DNA from: Segetibacter sp.
GTDB taxonomy: Bacteria > Bacteroidota > Bacteroidia > Chitinophagales > Chitinophagaceae
Assembly: GCA_028288485.1 (NCBI GenBank)
Contig: JAQBNO010000178.1
Span: 1-37,279 of the forward strand
Reading direction: 5' to 3'
DNA length: 37,279 nt
The notes below the pieces were generated by a model that saw only the letters and a program-made list of their open reading frames with translations, was not told where the DNA came from and searched no databases. This document shows, piece after piece, positions 1 through 8,054 of the stretch. The translations under genes were made by a program, and so were the position numbers. Positions within the stretch are counted from its first letter, which is position 1. Each line of letters starts with the position of its first letter.

Positions 1-202
1 CCCACTTCCTGATTTCTAATTTCTAATTCACCAATTTCATTTAACTAAGAATTATGTAGAAAAAACAACTAGTGATTGTTTGAAAAAATCATGAAAATTA
101 TTACACAACTCTTCCTCGGTTTTTATACTGCCTGCACTTGAACGGTTCAATAATCAATTTTTTCAACGGCACGTTTTTTTACTTATTAATGAAAATACCT
201 GA
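1..202. other. Intergenic leader at window edge
   Basis: AT-rich non-coding stretch before the first response regulator. Bases 11-30 contain a short direct duplication of ATTTCTA, of a kind common between Bacteroidota genes. I see no convincing promoter or RNA gene here. Confidence 0.4.
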
Positions 203-652
203 ATGGATAAGTTTACCAATATTTTATTGGCAGAGGATGATAGTTCGGATTACGAATTTTTTGTAGAGGCGCTTGAAAAAATTTCTGCAACTTTTAAAAT
301 AACCTGGGCGAAAAATGGTCTCGATTGTATGGCTTTTCTAAAAACAAACAAACCAGACATTATTTTTCTTGACCTTAATATGCCCGGGTACAACGGGAGG
401 GATTGCCTGAAGTTTATAAAAGATAATGAAACGTTAGCAGAAGTTCCGGTAGTTATATATTCGACATCGCACTATATTAAAGATATAGATGCATGTTTTA
501 AAACCGGTGCTCATTTTTATATTGTTAAGCCTGCCGACCAAAACCTTCTCGGCAGCTGTTTAGAACGGGTAATGGCGCAGTTAAGTAACACTATGGAACA
601 ACCCGACAAACAAAATTTTGTAGTAGGGGTTTCAACAGCAATGGAAAGCTAA
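203..652 (+). CDS. Single-domain response regulator (CheY/Rcp1-like)
   Basis: A 149-residue protein that is essentially one receiver domain. The acidic pocket is at E11-D12-D13, the phospho-acceptor is D57 in the motif IFLDLNMP, the switch residue lies in VIYSTS (about 85-89), and the conserved lysine is K109 in YIVKP. A short tail of about 25 residues follows with no output domain. Such stand-alone receivers pass phosphate between kinases or act by protein binding. The ATG start is followed by a good receiver N-terminus. A CheB/CheR-kinase fusion lies 1.4 kb downstream on the same strand and is a plausible partner, but they are not in one operon. Receiver identity is certain; the partner is inferred. 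Confidence 0.93.
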   Translation: MDKFTNILLAEDDSSDYEFFVEALEKISATFKITWAKNGLDCMAFLKTNKPDIIFLDLNMPGYNGRDCLKFIKDNETLAEVPVVIYSTSHYIKDIDACFKTGAHFYIVKPADQNLLGSCLERVMAQLSNTMEQPDKQNFVVGVSTAMES

Positions 653-690
653 CAGTTAAATCAGCCTTATTGAAAACCTTGGTAAATCGA

Positions 691-981
691 ATGTCTATGA
701 AAAAGGAAACAGAATTTTCATTGAGCAGAAACAGCAGGGATAAATTTAATTGCAAAACACCTGTCTTGTTTGCCATTCCCGTAAACGAATATACAGGCGA
801 AAAAGAAAGAGATAAAGGTTGGTATTTGAAAATGCAGCAACTGGAAAAGAAATCATTCCTTCTTCGTCAGGAATTTCAATTGTTGTGTAAAACACAATTG
901 GAGCGTGTAGAAAAAACACAGCAAATTGTTGCTTTTAGCTATGCTGTTAACGAGAGGTTTATTAAACGAAGTGCAGGTTAG
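691..981 (+). CDS. Small hypothetical protein
   Basis: An open frame 38 bases downstream of the response regulator on the same strand. It is open from a TTG at 670, but ATG codons at 691 or 697 are more likely starts, giving about 95-97 residues. The product is basic and hydrophilic, with a predicted helical C-terminal half rich in Lys, Gln and Glu (LEKKSFLLRQEFQLL) and no signal peptide, membrane segment or recognised domain. It may be co-transcribed with the receiver gene. I do not recognise the family, and it could be a chance frame. Confidence 0.4.
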   Translation: MSMKKETEFSLSRNSRDKFNCKTPVLFAIPVNEYTGEKERDKGWYLKMQQLEKKSFLLRQEFQLLCKTQLERVEKTQQIVAFSYAVNERFIKRSAG

Positions 982-1100
982 ACATTGTAGTGTCGAAGGT
1001 AAAGTATCAAAGGTGAAATGTCAAAGTTGAAATGTGAAATGTCAAGCCTTGTTCGGTTCACGTTAATTTTCAGTTATCGCTTTTGACGTTTCACCATTTT
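982..1100. repeat. Intergenic hairpin with GTGAAATGTCAAA motifs
   Basis: The left arm (about 1010-1052) repeats GTGAAATGTCAA-like words two to three times. The right arm, TTTTGACGTTTCACC at 1081-1095, is its near-perfect inverse complement, so the region can fold back on itself. A related inverted pair containing AACGTCAAAGG and CCTTTGACGTTTC lies at 19485-19536. Both sit in 3' intergenic DNA. Confidence 0.5.
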
Positions 1101-1119
1101 AGCGGATGTAAGCACCCCA

Positions 1120-1178
1120 GTTGAACGGAGCGTCGCAACGATGACGACTGAAGAACGAATGCCGGTATCAAAAAAAAA
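1120..1178 (+). repeat. A-tailed ~58-bp intergenic repeat, copy 1 (CAACGATGACG type)
   Basis: It contains GCGTCGCAACGATGACG (1130-1146), then GAATGCCGGTATC, then an A-tract at 1170-1178. The copy at 24022-24079 has GCGACGCAACGATGACG and GAATGCCGGTACC with the same 21-base spacing through CCGGTA. It lies between two convergent genes. Confidence 0.65.
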
Positions 1179-1223
1179 CGGGGCAAATGTTGAAAGCTTA
1201 TGTGTTTGAAAGATTGACCTGAA

Positions 1224-1640
1224 CTACGGGTTTTTAGAGACCACATTTTCGTATTCTTTGGCAAAGATGCTCTCCAACTCTTTTTTAAGATCCTGCATGG
1301 AACTCGGCTTGGTTAGAAAATAAACAGAACCCAGTTTTCTCGTAATTTCTTTGTCTTCGTTGTTTTTAGAAGTGGAGTAAATAATAACAGGAATAGAGGC
1401 AAACTCTTCAACCTGTTTTAATTGTTCAAGGCATTGCTTGCCATTCATACGAGGCATATTGAGGTCTAAAAAGATAAAATCCGGTGCTACCTTTTTGTTT
1501 TTTAGCAGGTGTAATGCTTCCTGTGCGCCCGACGCCATCACGCACGAAATGTTGGCCCCTATTTCAGCAACAACTTCGCAGAACATTTCTTTATCATCTG
1601 CATCGTCATCAATAATTAATACAGTTAAATGTTTTTTCAT
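1224..1640 (-). CDS. Single-domain response regulator
   Basis: A 138-residue stand-alone receiver domain. The acidic residues are D11-D12-D13, the phospho-acceptor is D59 in FIFLDLNMP, the switch region is VIYSTSKN, and the conserved lysine is in FLTKPSS. No output domain follows. ATG start, with a candidate Bacteroidota promoter just upstream (see 1667-1674). It is divergent from the CheB/CheR-kinase fusion, which starts 361 bases away, so the intergenic region may regulate both. The receiver identity is clear; a phosphorelay with the divergent kinase is inferred from proximity. Confidence 0.93.
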   Translation of the reverse strand: MKKHLTVLIIDDDADDKEMFCEVVAEIGANISCVMASGAQEALHLLKNKKVAPDFIFLDLNMPRMNGKQCLEQLKQVEEFASIPVIIYSTSKNNEDKEITRKLGSVYFLTKPSSMQDLKKELESIFAKEYENVVSKNP

Positions 1641-2001
1641 TTAGGGTTGGAAATTGTAAATAAAAACAAAGGTAAAACTATCGATTACTGTAAGAGAATT
1701 TTAATGGTTTTTTAATTAAGCGCATAATATTTGCATTATTCAAAAACAATAGTAAGTTGCATTACGTGACGTTATTTGCAGCAGGAAGAAGAATATTTTG
1801 GTGTATTTCATTCTTTTATTCCTTCTGATATAGATAATGTGCAATTAGGGTTTTAAGAGATATTAAAATTTAAAGGAAGTCTGTAGCAATTCTTCACCAA
1901 AACAGAATACCACTTATCTTATTTTAGTAATTCCCTTTAAAACTATTTTTAAAATAATACAAACCCTCAAGGTAGATAACCTGTGTATATAGCATAACCT
2001 T
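1641..2001. other. Divergent intergenic region (response regulator / CheBR-kinase)
   Basis: This 361-base AT-rich region must hold the promoters for both divergent genes. Apart from the TACCTTTG element on the minus strand I see no strong motif, no hairpin with a T-tract and no short gene. Confidence 0.5.
1667..1674 (-). promoter_or_regulatory. Candidate Bacteroidota -7 element for the response regulator
   Basis: The minus strand reads TACCTTTG, an exact match to the TAnnTTTG -7 consensus of Bacteroidota housekeeping promoters, 26 bases upstream of the ATG at 1640. No good TTTG -33 element is evident, so this is a moderate call. Confidence 0.4.
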
Positions 2002-5000
2002 ATGGACGAAGAAACAGCCAAAGAGAACGGTAAACTAAAAGAAAGGGCAAAACCTTTTCCAATTGTTGCGATAGGAGCATCGGCAGGAGGAATGGCGGCT
2101 ATTACTGAACTGTTGGCTAACCTTCCCGGGGATACAGGTATGGCTTATGTTTATATTCAACACCTTAATCCAGACCATGGAAGTTCACTCGTTGAGATAT
2201 TACAACGGGTAACAAAAATGACGGTGAAGGAAGCCGAAGAAATGATGGCTATAGAAGCGAACCATCTTTTTGTTATTCCGCCAAATAAAAGCTTATCGAT
2301 TGAAAACAGCGTCTTTATCCTTACCAACAGGCCTCCAAGGCCTGAAAAACATTCTCCCATCGATAGCTTTTTTACTTCGTTAGCGGAAAAGCAAAACGTA
2401 GGAAGTATAGGTATTGTACTTTCAGGAACCGCAACCGATGGCACGCTGGGTTTGAAAGCAATTAAAACTGCCGGCGGTTTAACCTATGCGCAGGATGTAT
2501 CAGCAGAGTTTCAAAGTATGCCAACATCGGCCATTGTTGAAAATGCGGTAGATGCAGTAATGTCTCCAAAGGAATTAGCCGGTGAACTGGTACGATTAAG
2601 CAAACAAAAACATTTACTTAAGTCTATCGTTGTTCAGGAAATGAATGAAGACGGCGTGGATGGCGGCCAGGGAGATGAGGATAGCTTTAACCAACAAGTG
2701 GAGAATGTAAAGCAGGAAGACATCAATGCCATCTTGCGGATCATCAGGAACAATAACGGGGTCGATTTTTCGCACTATAAGCTTAATACAATCAGGCGAA
2801 GGATTGTGCGCAGGATGATTTTGCAAAGGTGTGAAAGCCTGGAGGAGTATATTGAGTTCCTGAAAAAGACATCCGGGGAACCAGACCTGTTATACCAGGA
2901 TATATTAATAAACGTCACCCATTTTTTCAGGGACCAAGAAGCAACAGACTATTTGAAAAAAGTGGTGTTGCCGGCACTACTAAAACATAAATCGGGGAGT
3001 AGTCCTTTACGTGTTTGGGTGCCTGCCTGTTCAACGGGGGAGGAAGCGTATTCATTGGCGATGATGATACTGGAGATAACAGCGGAAAATATAGTGAAGG
3101 CTGGTGTACAGATCTTTGCTACTGATTTAAGCGAAAAAGCTATTGCAAAGGCAAGATCAGGCGTTTATACAGTCGCCGATGTTGAAACGCTTTCAAAGGA
3201 ACAACTGCAAAGGTTTTTTGTAAAAACCGACGGGCATTACCGCATAATGAAACGGTTGCGGGATATGTGTGTATTTTCTCCGCATAATGTTTTTAAAGAC
3301 CCGCCATTTTCACGAGTCGACCTTGTAAGTTGTTGCAACCTGCTTATATACCTTGATGCGCAGCTACAGAAAAAAGTATTGATGAATTTTCATTATGCTT
3401 TAAATAAAAGCGGTTACCTGGTTTTAGGGAAGTCTGAAAGCATTGGTGCATCCATGCACCTCTTCATGCCGGTAGATAAGAAAGTGAAAATATTTCTGAA
3501 AAAGAATGATGTAGCAGCTAAAGCGGCCTTCGAAATCAACTACAGTGTTAGGGAAATGGACAGGACGGAAGTTAAGCCTGTTACAAAAGCTGCTCCGCGA
3601 AGTGAAGTAAATTCAGATATCGACCTTGATAAAATTGTAGACAATATTCTTCTTTCGCAATATACCCCTGCAGGTGTGCTTGTTAATCATGATCTGGACA
3701 TTATCCAGTTTCGTGGTTCCACCGGTTTATTCCTTGAGCCATCACCTGGTAAGGCAAGCCTCAACCTGTTGAAAATGGCACGTAGCGGGCTCGAACTGGA
3801 ATTGAGAAACGCGGCACACAAGGCAATTAAAACAGACGAGCCGGTCAGTGTAACCGGTCTCGATGTAGGCCATAAAGGAAATTTACACCATGTGTCTTTT
3901 GAGGTAAGACCACTGCACGGCCTGACAAATGAAAAGCTTTTATTGATCATATTTGAGGAAGTTAAAACACCTTCACCAGCCGACCTGAAAGCTACCTTTT
4001 CGAAGGACCGGCGTGTAAAACAGCTTGAAGCAGAATTGGTGGCTCTGAGAGAAGATATGCGTTCGATCGTGGAACAGCAGGAAGCAGCCAACGAAGAGTT
4101 GCAATCTGCAAACGAGGAGATCGTGTCGAGCAACGAAGAGTTACAAAGCATCAACGAGGAGTTGGAAACCTCGAAAGAAGAGTTGGAATCGAGCAACGAG
4201 GAGTTGATGACCATTAACCAGGAATTACAGATCAGGAACGAGCAGCTTGCAGAAGCCCACGACTACACAGAAGCTGTAATTGCAACTATAAGAGAGGCTG
4301 CCATTGTTTTAGACCGCGACTTAAGGGTCAAATCGGCTAACAGGTCTTTTCACCGTATTTTTTTAACCCGTGAGGACGAAGTAGAGGGGAAATTAATGTA
4401 TGAATTTAATAACCGCCAGTGGGACATTCCTAAATTAAAGGAGTTGCTTGAAGGCATTATACCCAGGAATTCCAGGTTTAATGGTTTTGAGCTTACTCAT
4501 AAATTTGACGGAATTGGAGAGAAGGTTTTATTATTAAATGGAAGGCAGGTCACACAAAAGAGTAACCAGCAGCAGTTCATTTTGCTGGCGATAGAAGATA
4601 TTACTGAACACAGGCAGGCTGAAAAACTGCTCGAAGAACGGGAGGCGTGGTTACGCAAAATGTCGGACAATGTGCCGGTAATGATTTGGGTAGCGGGACC
4701 TGATAAGAACTTTACCTTTTTAAATAAAACCTGGCTGGCTTATACCGGCCGCAAACTTTCAAGAGAAACCGGTATAGGCTGGACGGAAGGCGTACATAAA
4801 AACGATCTGGACCTTGTTTTGGGCACATACCATAAAAGTTTTGAATCTAAAACAGCCTTCAGTATAGAATACCGCATGAAGCGGTTTGATGGAGAGTACA
4901 GGTGGATTTTGAACAGCGGGGTTCCAACTTTTGATTCTGACGGAGAATTTACAGGATATACCGGTTCGTGTATTGAAATACATGATCATAGGCTAATGAG

Positions 5001-5823
5001 TCAGGAACTGGAAAAACTGGTGAAGGAGCGTACAGGTGAACTGGAGGAAGCAAACAGGAACCTTGAACGGTCAAATAACGAACTTGCCCAATTTGCTTAT
5101 GTAGCCAGCCACGACTTGCAGGAGCCGTTGCGTAAAATTATTACTTTTTCAACACGCGTTAAGGAACGGTTTATCGAATCGGTGCCGGCTGCGGGAAGAG
5201 AATTTATCGATAAAATAAATAATTCGGCCGAAAGGATGAGGAACCTGATCGACGACCTCCTCAACTTTTCGCGTATTTCAAAGTTTGAAAAGAAGTTTAT
5301 CAGCACCGATCTTAATAAAGTGCTTAAAGACGTTTTATCAGACTTTGACCTGATGATCCAGGAAAAAAATGCCGTAGTGCATATCGACAAATTGCCCGTC
5401 ATCCAGGCCGTTCCATTGCACATGAACCAACTTTTTTATAACCTGTTAGGTAATGCTTTAAAGTTCATTTCTCCGGGCGTCGATCCTGTAATTACCGTTA
5501 ACTGCCGCAGTTTATCTGAAAACGAAGTAAAGAAATATTCGAAATTAGATCCGGGTGTTACGCATTACTCAATAACAATAAGAGATAACGGTATTGGTTT
5601 TCCCCAGGAGTTTGCCGACCAGATTTTTGTCATTTTCCAAAGGCTCAACGATAAGGATAATTACCCTGGTACGGGAATAGGGCTGGCCTTGTGCCGCAAG
5701 ATCGTTAATAATCATAATGGGGTAATTTATGCAGAAAGCGAGGAAAACAACGGCTCTGCCTTTTATATAATACTCCCGGCGCAGCAAACTGCTAAAGCTG
5801 ATGCTGCATCGGGTTTATTGTAA
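2002..5823 (+). CDS. CheB-CheR-PAS-PAS histidine kinase fusion
   Basis: A 1273-residue multidomain protein. Residues about 18-200 are a CheB methylesterase with S27 in GASAGG, the His of IQHLNPDHGS and the Asp of SGTATDGTLG intact. Residues about 240-500 are a CheR methyltransferase (RRRIVRRM, NVTHFFRD, ACSTGEEAYS). A long coiled coil rich in 'NEEL' repeats (about 675-755) leads into two PAS domains (about 760-885 and 890-1015). The histidine kinase has H1037 in SHDLQEPLRKI and an ATP-binding domain with DNGIGF and GTGIGLALC. There is no membrane segment and no receiver. Both modification domains keep their catalytic motifs, yet no chemoreceptor, CheA or CheW is nearby, so the target is unknown. 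The family is widespread; the domain order seen here is standard for it. Confidence 0.95.
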   Translation: MDEETAKENGKLKERAKPFPIVAIGASAGGMAAITELLANLPGDTGMAYVYIQHLNPDHGSSLVEILQRVTKMTVKEAEEMMAIEANHLFVIPPNKSLSIENSVFILTNRPPRPEKHSPIDSFFTSLAEKQNVGSIGIVLSGTATDGTLGLKAIKTAGGLTYAQDVSAEFQSMPTSAIVENAVDAVMSPKELAGELVRLSKQKHLLKSIVVQEMNEDGVDGGQGDEDSFNQQVENVKQEDINAILRIIRNNNGVDFSHYKLNTIRRRIVRRMILQRCESLEEYIEFLKKTSGEPDLLYQDILINVTHFFRDQEATDYLKKVVLPALLKHKSGSSPLRVWVPACSTGEEAYSLAMMILEITAENIVKAGVQIFATDLSEKAIAKARSGVYTVADVETLSKEQLQRFFVKTDGHYRIMKRLRDMCVFSPHNVFKDPPFSRVDLVSCCNLLIYLDAQLQKKVLMNFHYALNKSGYLVLGKSESIGASMHLFMPVDKKVKIFLKKNDVAAKAAFEINYSVREMDRTEVKPVTKAAPRSEVNSDIDLDKIVDNILLSQYTPAGVLVNHDLDIIQFRGSTGLFLEPSPGKASLNLLKMARSGLELELRNAAHKAIKTDEPVSVTGLDVGHKGNLHHVSFEVRPLHGLTNEKLLLIIFEEVKTPSPADLKATFSKDRRVKQLEAELVALREDMRSIVEQQEAANEELQSANEEIVSSNEELQSINEELETSKEELESSNEELMTINQELQIRNEQLAEAHDYTEAVIATIREAAIVLDRDLRVKSANRSFHRIFLTREDEVEGKLMYEFNNRQWDIPKLKELLEGIIPRNSRFNGFELTHKFDGIGEKVLLLNGRQVTQKSNQQQFILLAIEDITEHRQAEKLLEEREAWLRKMSDNVPVMIWVAGPDKNFTFLNKTWLAYTGRKLSRETGIGWTEGVHKNDLDLVLGTYHKSFESKTAFSIEYRMKRFDGEYRWILNSGVPTFDSDGEFTGYTGSCIEIHDHRLMSQELEKLVKERTGELEEANRNLERSNNELAQFAYVASHDLQEPLRKIITFSTRVKERFIESVPAAGREFIDKINNSAERMRNLIDDLLNFSRISKFEKKFISTDLNKVLKDVLSDFDLMIQEKNAVVHIDKLPVIQAVPLHMNQLFYNLLGNALKFISPGVDPVITVNCRSLSENEVKKYSKLDPGVTHYSITIRDNGIGFPQEFADQIFVIFQRLNDKDNYPGTGIGLALCRKIVNNHNGVIYAESEENNGSAFYIILPAQQTAKADAASGLL

Positions 5824-5860
5824 ACTTTTTGAGGTTTTTTATAGGAGTTGTTTTTGGGAT

Positions 5861-5918
5861 TCTTTGTTCACCAACTTATGAATATCTATTTAGCTCCGGT
5901 TGTGTCACTCACTTGTAC
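5861..5918 (-). repeat. A-tailed ~58-bp intergenic repeat, GTACAAG type
   Basis: On the minus strand it begins GTACAAGTGAGTGACACAAC, continues CGGAGC and ends CATAAG..GGTGAACAAAG. The first 20 bases are identical to those at 22584 and 34235. It sits about 40 bases after the CheB-CheR-kinase gene. Confidence 0.75.
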
Positions 5919-6078
5919 TGCATATCATTCTCCTCGTCATTGCGAGTGGTTAATTTTTTAACCAAAAAAGTTCTTTGAATATGATATGATATTTTAAGTG
6001 TTTTATTGGTTTTTCGTCTTTCATTAACTGTAGTGTTGTCACTTTCTTTTATCTCGCGAAATGTTTAAGTTTTTATTG

Positions 6079-6135
6079 GTTTCCATGAATGTTTCGCATT
6101 TCCTTGGTGAGACGAAAGTAACCGGCGACGAAAAA
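6079..6135 (+). repeat. Diverged A-tailed repeat, CCGGCGACGAAAAAT type
   Basis: Its 3' half GTGAGACGAAAG..CCGGCGACGAAAAAT matches the element at 19411-19468. The 5' half has diverged, so membership of the larger repeat family is tentative. Confidence 0.4.
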
Positions 6136-6182
6136 TCAAGAAAGGAAAGATTACATCCCTTTCCTTTCGTTGTTCCTTGATT
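6134..6182. repeat. Nested inverted repeat
   Basis: The inner arms AAAGGAAAG (6141-6149) and CTTTCCTTT (6159-6167) are perfect with a 9-base loop; the outer arms AATCAAG (6134-6140) and CTTGATT (6176-6182) also pair. It could be a transcript 3'-end structure for either convergent gene, but there is no clean T-tract. Confidence 0.5.
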
Positions 6183-6345
6183 AAGCTTTTGTACTACTGT
6201 GAGGTTCAGCATTGGTTTTTCATGCTGTTTCAGCTAAAGCTATAAACGCGCAAATGGCTGCCGTAATAGACAATTAGTCACTTAAATCCTTATAATTGCT
6301 AGCGATTACCGGCTGCTTTGCTTGTCACAGTCAGCGTGTCGAAGT

Positions 6346-6386
6346 GTTGCACATCTTATTGCCGGGCGTTGCCCATCTTAGTGCCG
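6346..6386. repeat. Short tandem duplication
   Basis: Two adjacent imperfect copies of GTTGCMCATCTTAKTGCCG (6346-6364 and 6368-6386), about 22 bases apart. A shortened third piece (GCCGGGCATCTT) follows at 6409-6420. No coding or RNA signal is evident. Confidence 0.45.
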
Positions 6387-6490
6387 TTGCATGGCTTCGA
6401 TAAACTCAGCCGGGCATCTTTCTCCCCCCAATTGGTTAACGTGCGTTTAGTGCAGGGGGATCAATTCCTGCCTGGCTAAGCTGGTGCATT

Positions 6491-7495
6491 CTAATCCTTC
6501 TTCGTCAAAAACAACACTTCTTTAAGTTTTTGAATATGTTTTTCCAGGTCCATGGCCCGCTGCCTGTGCGACAACGCGAGGCGCGACAATCCTTTACCAG
6601 TGTCGTCTTCACTCAATTTCATTAAAAGGCTGCGCCTTTCTTCCATCATACGCAGTGCAATCCACAAAGTTGCTTCAAGGCTTTCACCCTGTTTTACCAG
6701 CAAATCCTTTTCGGTATAAGAATGACCAATATGGCAACGGTATCTTTTAATTGCATCATCCTCCAAATTCCATAATCCCCCGCCGCAATCGGGGCAGGCA
6801 TAAACAGAATGCGAGGTGCTTAATTTGGCTACATTGTCAATGCTGGTTACCACCTTTGCAGCTATTTCTGCCTCCTTCACTACTTCGGCCGGCACCGTAT
6901 TTTGTTCAGGTAATTCCTTTTCTAAGATTCCTTTAATTGTGGCGCCCATTTTGTTTAATGGCACACAAAAATCCACTTCCATACTTTCCAAAACCGACAA
7001 GGGCATGTCGGGGTATTCTGCCTGGTTAGGATCCTGCACGATACAATAACCACCACTTCGTTTTATAGCAGACATGCCCGAGGTTCCATCATTTAAAAAG
7101 CCGGTTAAAACGATCCCGATTACCCTGTTTCCATAACTTACCGCAGCCGACCTGAATAATACGTCAATAGAAGGCCTCCAACGGTTCTCTGTTGGCCCCT
7201 GGCCGATGACAATATGGCCATCTTTTACCAATAAATGCTCATCAGGTGGGGCAACATATATATGGTCAGCTTTTATACGCTCACCGTTTTCACCTAGCTT
7301 AACTCTATAGTTGGTGTATTTCTGAAGGCGATGTATAAGAAAATCTCCAAGACCTACTTTTGATAAATGAAGTACTATAAAAACTGCAGCGTTCATTTCT
7401 TCCGGTAACTGGCTTACCACTTCTGTCATTGCATTCAAGCCACCTGCTGAAGCGCCGATTGTTATAACAAATTCAGGTTTTCCTAAGTTACTCAT
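6491..7495 (-). CDS. Stand-alone CheB-type protein-glutamate methylesterase with C-terminal Cys/His motif
   Basis: A 334-residue protein lacking the N-terminal receiver of chemotaxis CheB. Residues 8-190 are the methylesterase domain with the catalytic triad visible as S16 (GASAGG), H43 (VLHLSK) and D136 (GFLNDGTSG). After a linker, C234-P-D-C237 and C254-H-I-G-H258 form a likely zinc-binding motif, followed by a helical tail. It lies 160 bases downstream of the last gene of the stressosome operon on the same strand, so it may be co-expressed. With no receptor methyltransferase partner other than the CheR domain at 2002-5823, its substrate is unknown. Family assignment is secure; role is not. 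Confidence 0.93.
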   Translation of the reverse strand: MSNLGKPEFVITIGASAGGLNAMTEVVSQLPEEMNAAVFIVLHLSKVGLGDFLIHRLQKYTNYRVKLGENGERIKADHIYVAPPDEHLLVKDGHIVIGQGPTENRWRPSIDVLFRSAAVSYGNRVIGIVLTGFLNDGTSGMSAIKRSGGYCIVQDPNQAEYPDMPLSVLESMEVDFCVPLNKMGATIKGILEKELPEQNTVPAEVVKEAEIAAKVVTSIDNVAKLSTSHSVYACPDCGGGLWNLEDDAIKRYRCHIGHSYTEKDLLVKQGESLEATLWIALRMMEERRSLLMKLSEDDTGKGLSRLALSHRQRAMDLEKHIQKLKEVLFLTKKD

Positions 7496-7496
7496 G

Positions 7497-7630
7497 CCAC
7501 TTATACAGTCAATATTCGTGCCCCCGATAGTATGATTTTTAAAAACGGCAATCAGACTTTTATGATAATACCGGCAAGTATAGGAGGGCTGATAATGTCA
7601 TAACAACACGGCGAGGCAACGTATAAGTGG
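7497..7630. repeat. Intergenic segment bounded by 10-bp inverted repeats
   Basis: CCACTTATAC at 7497-7506 is perfectly inverted as GTATAAGTGG at 7621-7630. These arms bracket almost the whole gap between the CheB gene and the receiver gene. There is no visible target-site duplication, so a small inserted element is only one possibility. Confidence 0.4.
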
Positions 7631-7655
7631 AAGTTTTCCTACGCTATAACCAAGG

Positions 7656-8054
7656 TTATTTGGTAGTGTCGCGACTGCAAAAGCTTGAAAAGTAACGGGC
7701 TGTATTTATCGTATCATTGTAGTTAACGGGCTTCACAATGTACGAGTGAGCGCCCAGTTCGATACACTTTTCCTTTTGCAAGACATTCATGGAAGTGGAA
7801 TAAATAATAACAGGAATGTGTTTAAATTTTGGATGAGCTTTCAATCTCTCTAAAGTTTCGGTGCCGTTTAATTTAGGCATATTAAGATCGAGAATGATTA
7901 AGCTCGGAAGGCTTTTGCAGCTTTCAAGATAATTTAAAGCATTCACCCCATTTTCTTCATATTGAACTACCTCGCCTTCCGAAAGTAAGGCGTCTTCAAT
8001 AAGACTTAATTCTTCGTAATCATCATCCACCATTAAGATCTTTCGTTCGTGCAC
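7656..8054 (-). CDS. Single-domain response regulator, last gene of the stressosome operon
   Basis: A 132-residue receiver with acidic residues D10-D11-D12, phospho-acceptor D56 in LIILDLNMP, switch motif VIYSTS and lysine in YIVKPVN. The start codon is GTG at 8054, which overlaps the end of the histidine kinase gene by 22 bases, indicating translational coupling. No output domain is present. It is the natural phosphate acceptor of the kinase encoded just upstream. A small palindrome ATAACCAAGGTTAT (7646-7659) overlaps the stop region. Confidence 0.93.
   Translation of the reverse strand: MHERKILMVDDDYEELSLIEDALLSEGEVVQYEENGVNALNYLESCKSLPSLIILDLNMPKLNGTETLERLKAHPKFKHIPVIIYSTSMNVLQKEKCIELGAHSYIVKPVNYNDTINTARYFSSFCSRDTTK

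Larger units (their letters stand above)
5824..6490. other. Long convergent intergenic region rich in small repeats
   Basis: This 667-base stretch between convergent genes carries two copies of the A-tailed repeat (5861-5918, and a diverged one near 6079-6135), a TGGTTAA/TTAACCA hairpin at 5947-5964, a nested inverted repeat at 6134-6182 and a direct duplication at 6346-6386. I find no convincing gene or RNA. Confidence 0.55.

Noticed and set aside
591-776. 61-codon minus-strand frame
   Set aside because: It overlaps the end of the first response regulator and the start of the small gene, with no domain or signal.
3687-4214. 175-codon Ser-rich frame antisense to the CheB-CheR-kinase
   Set aside because: It is the shadow of the Glu/Asn-rich NEEL coiled coil on the other strand.
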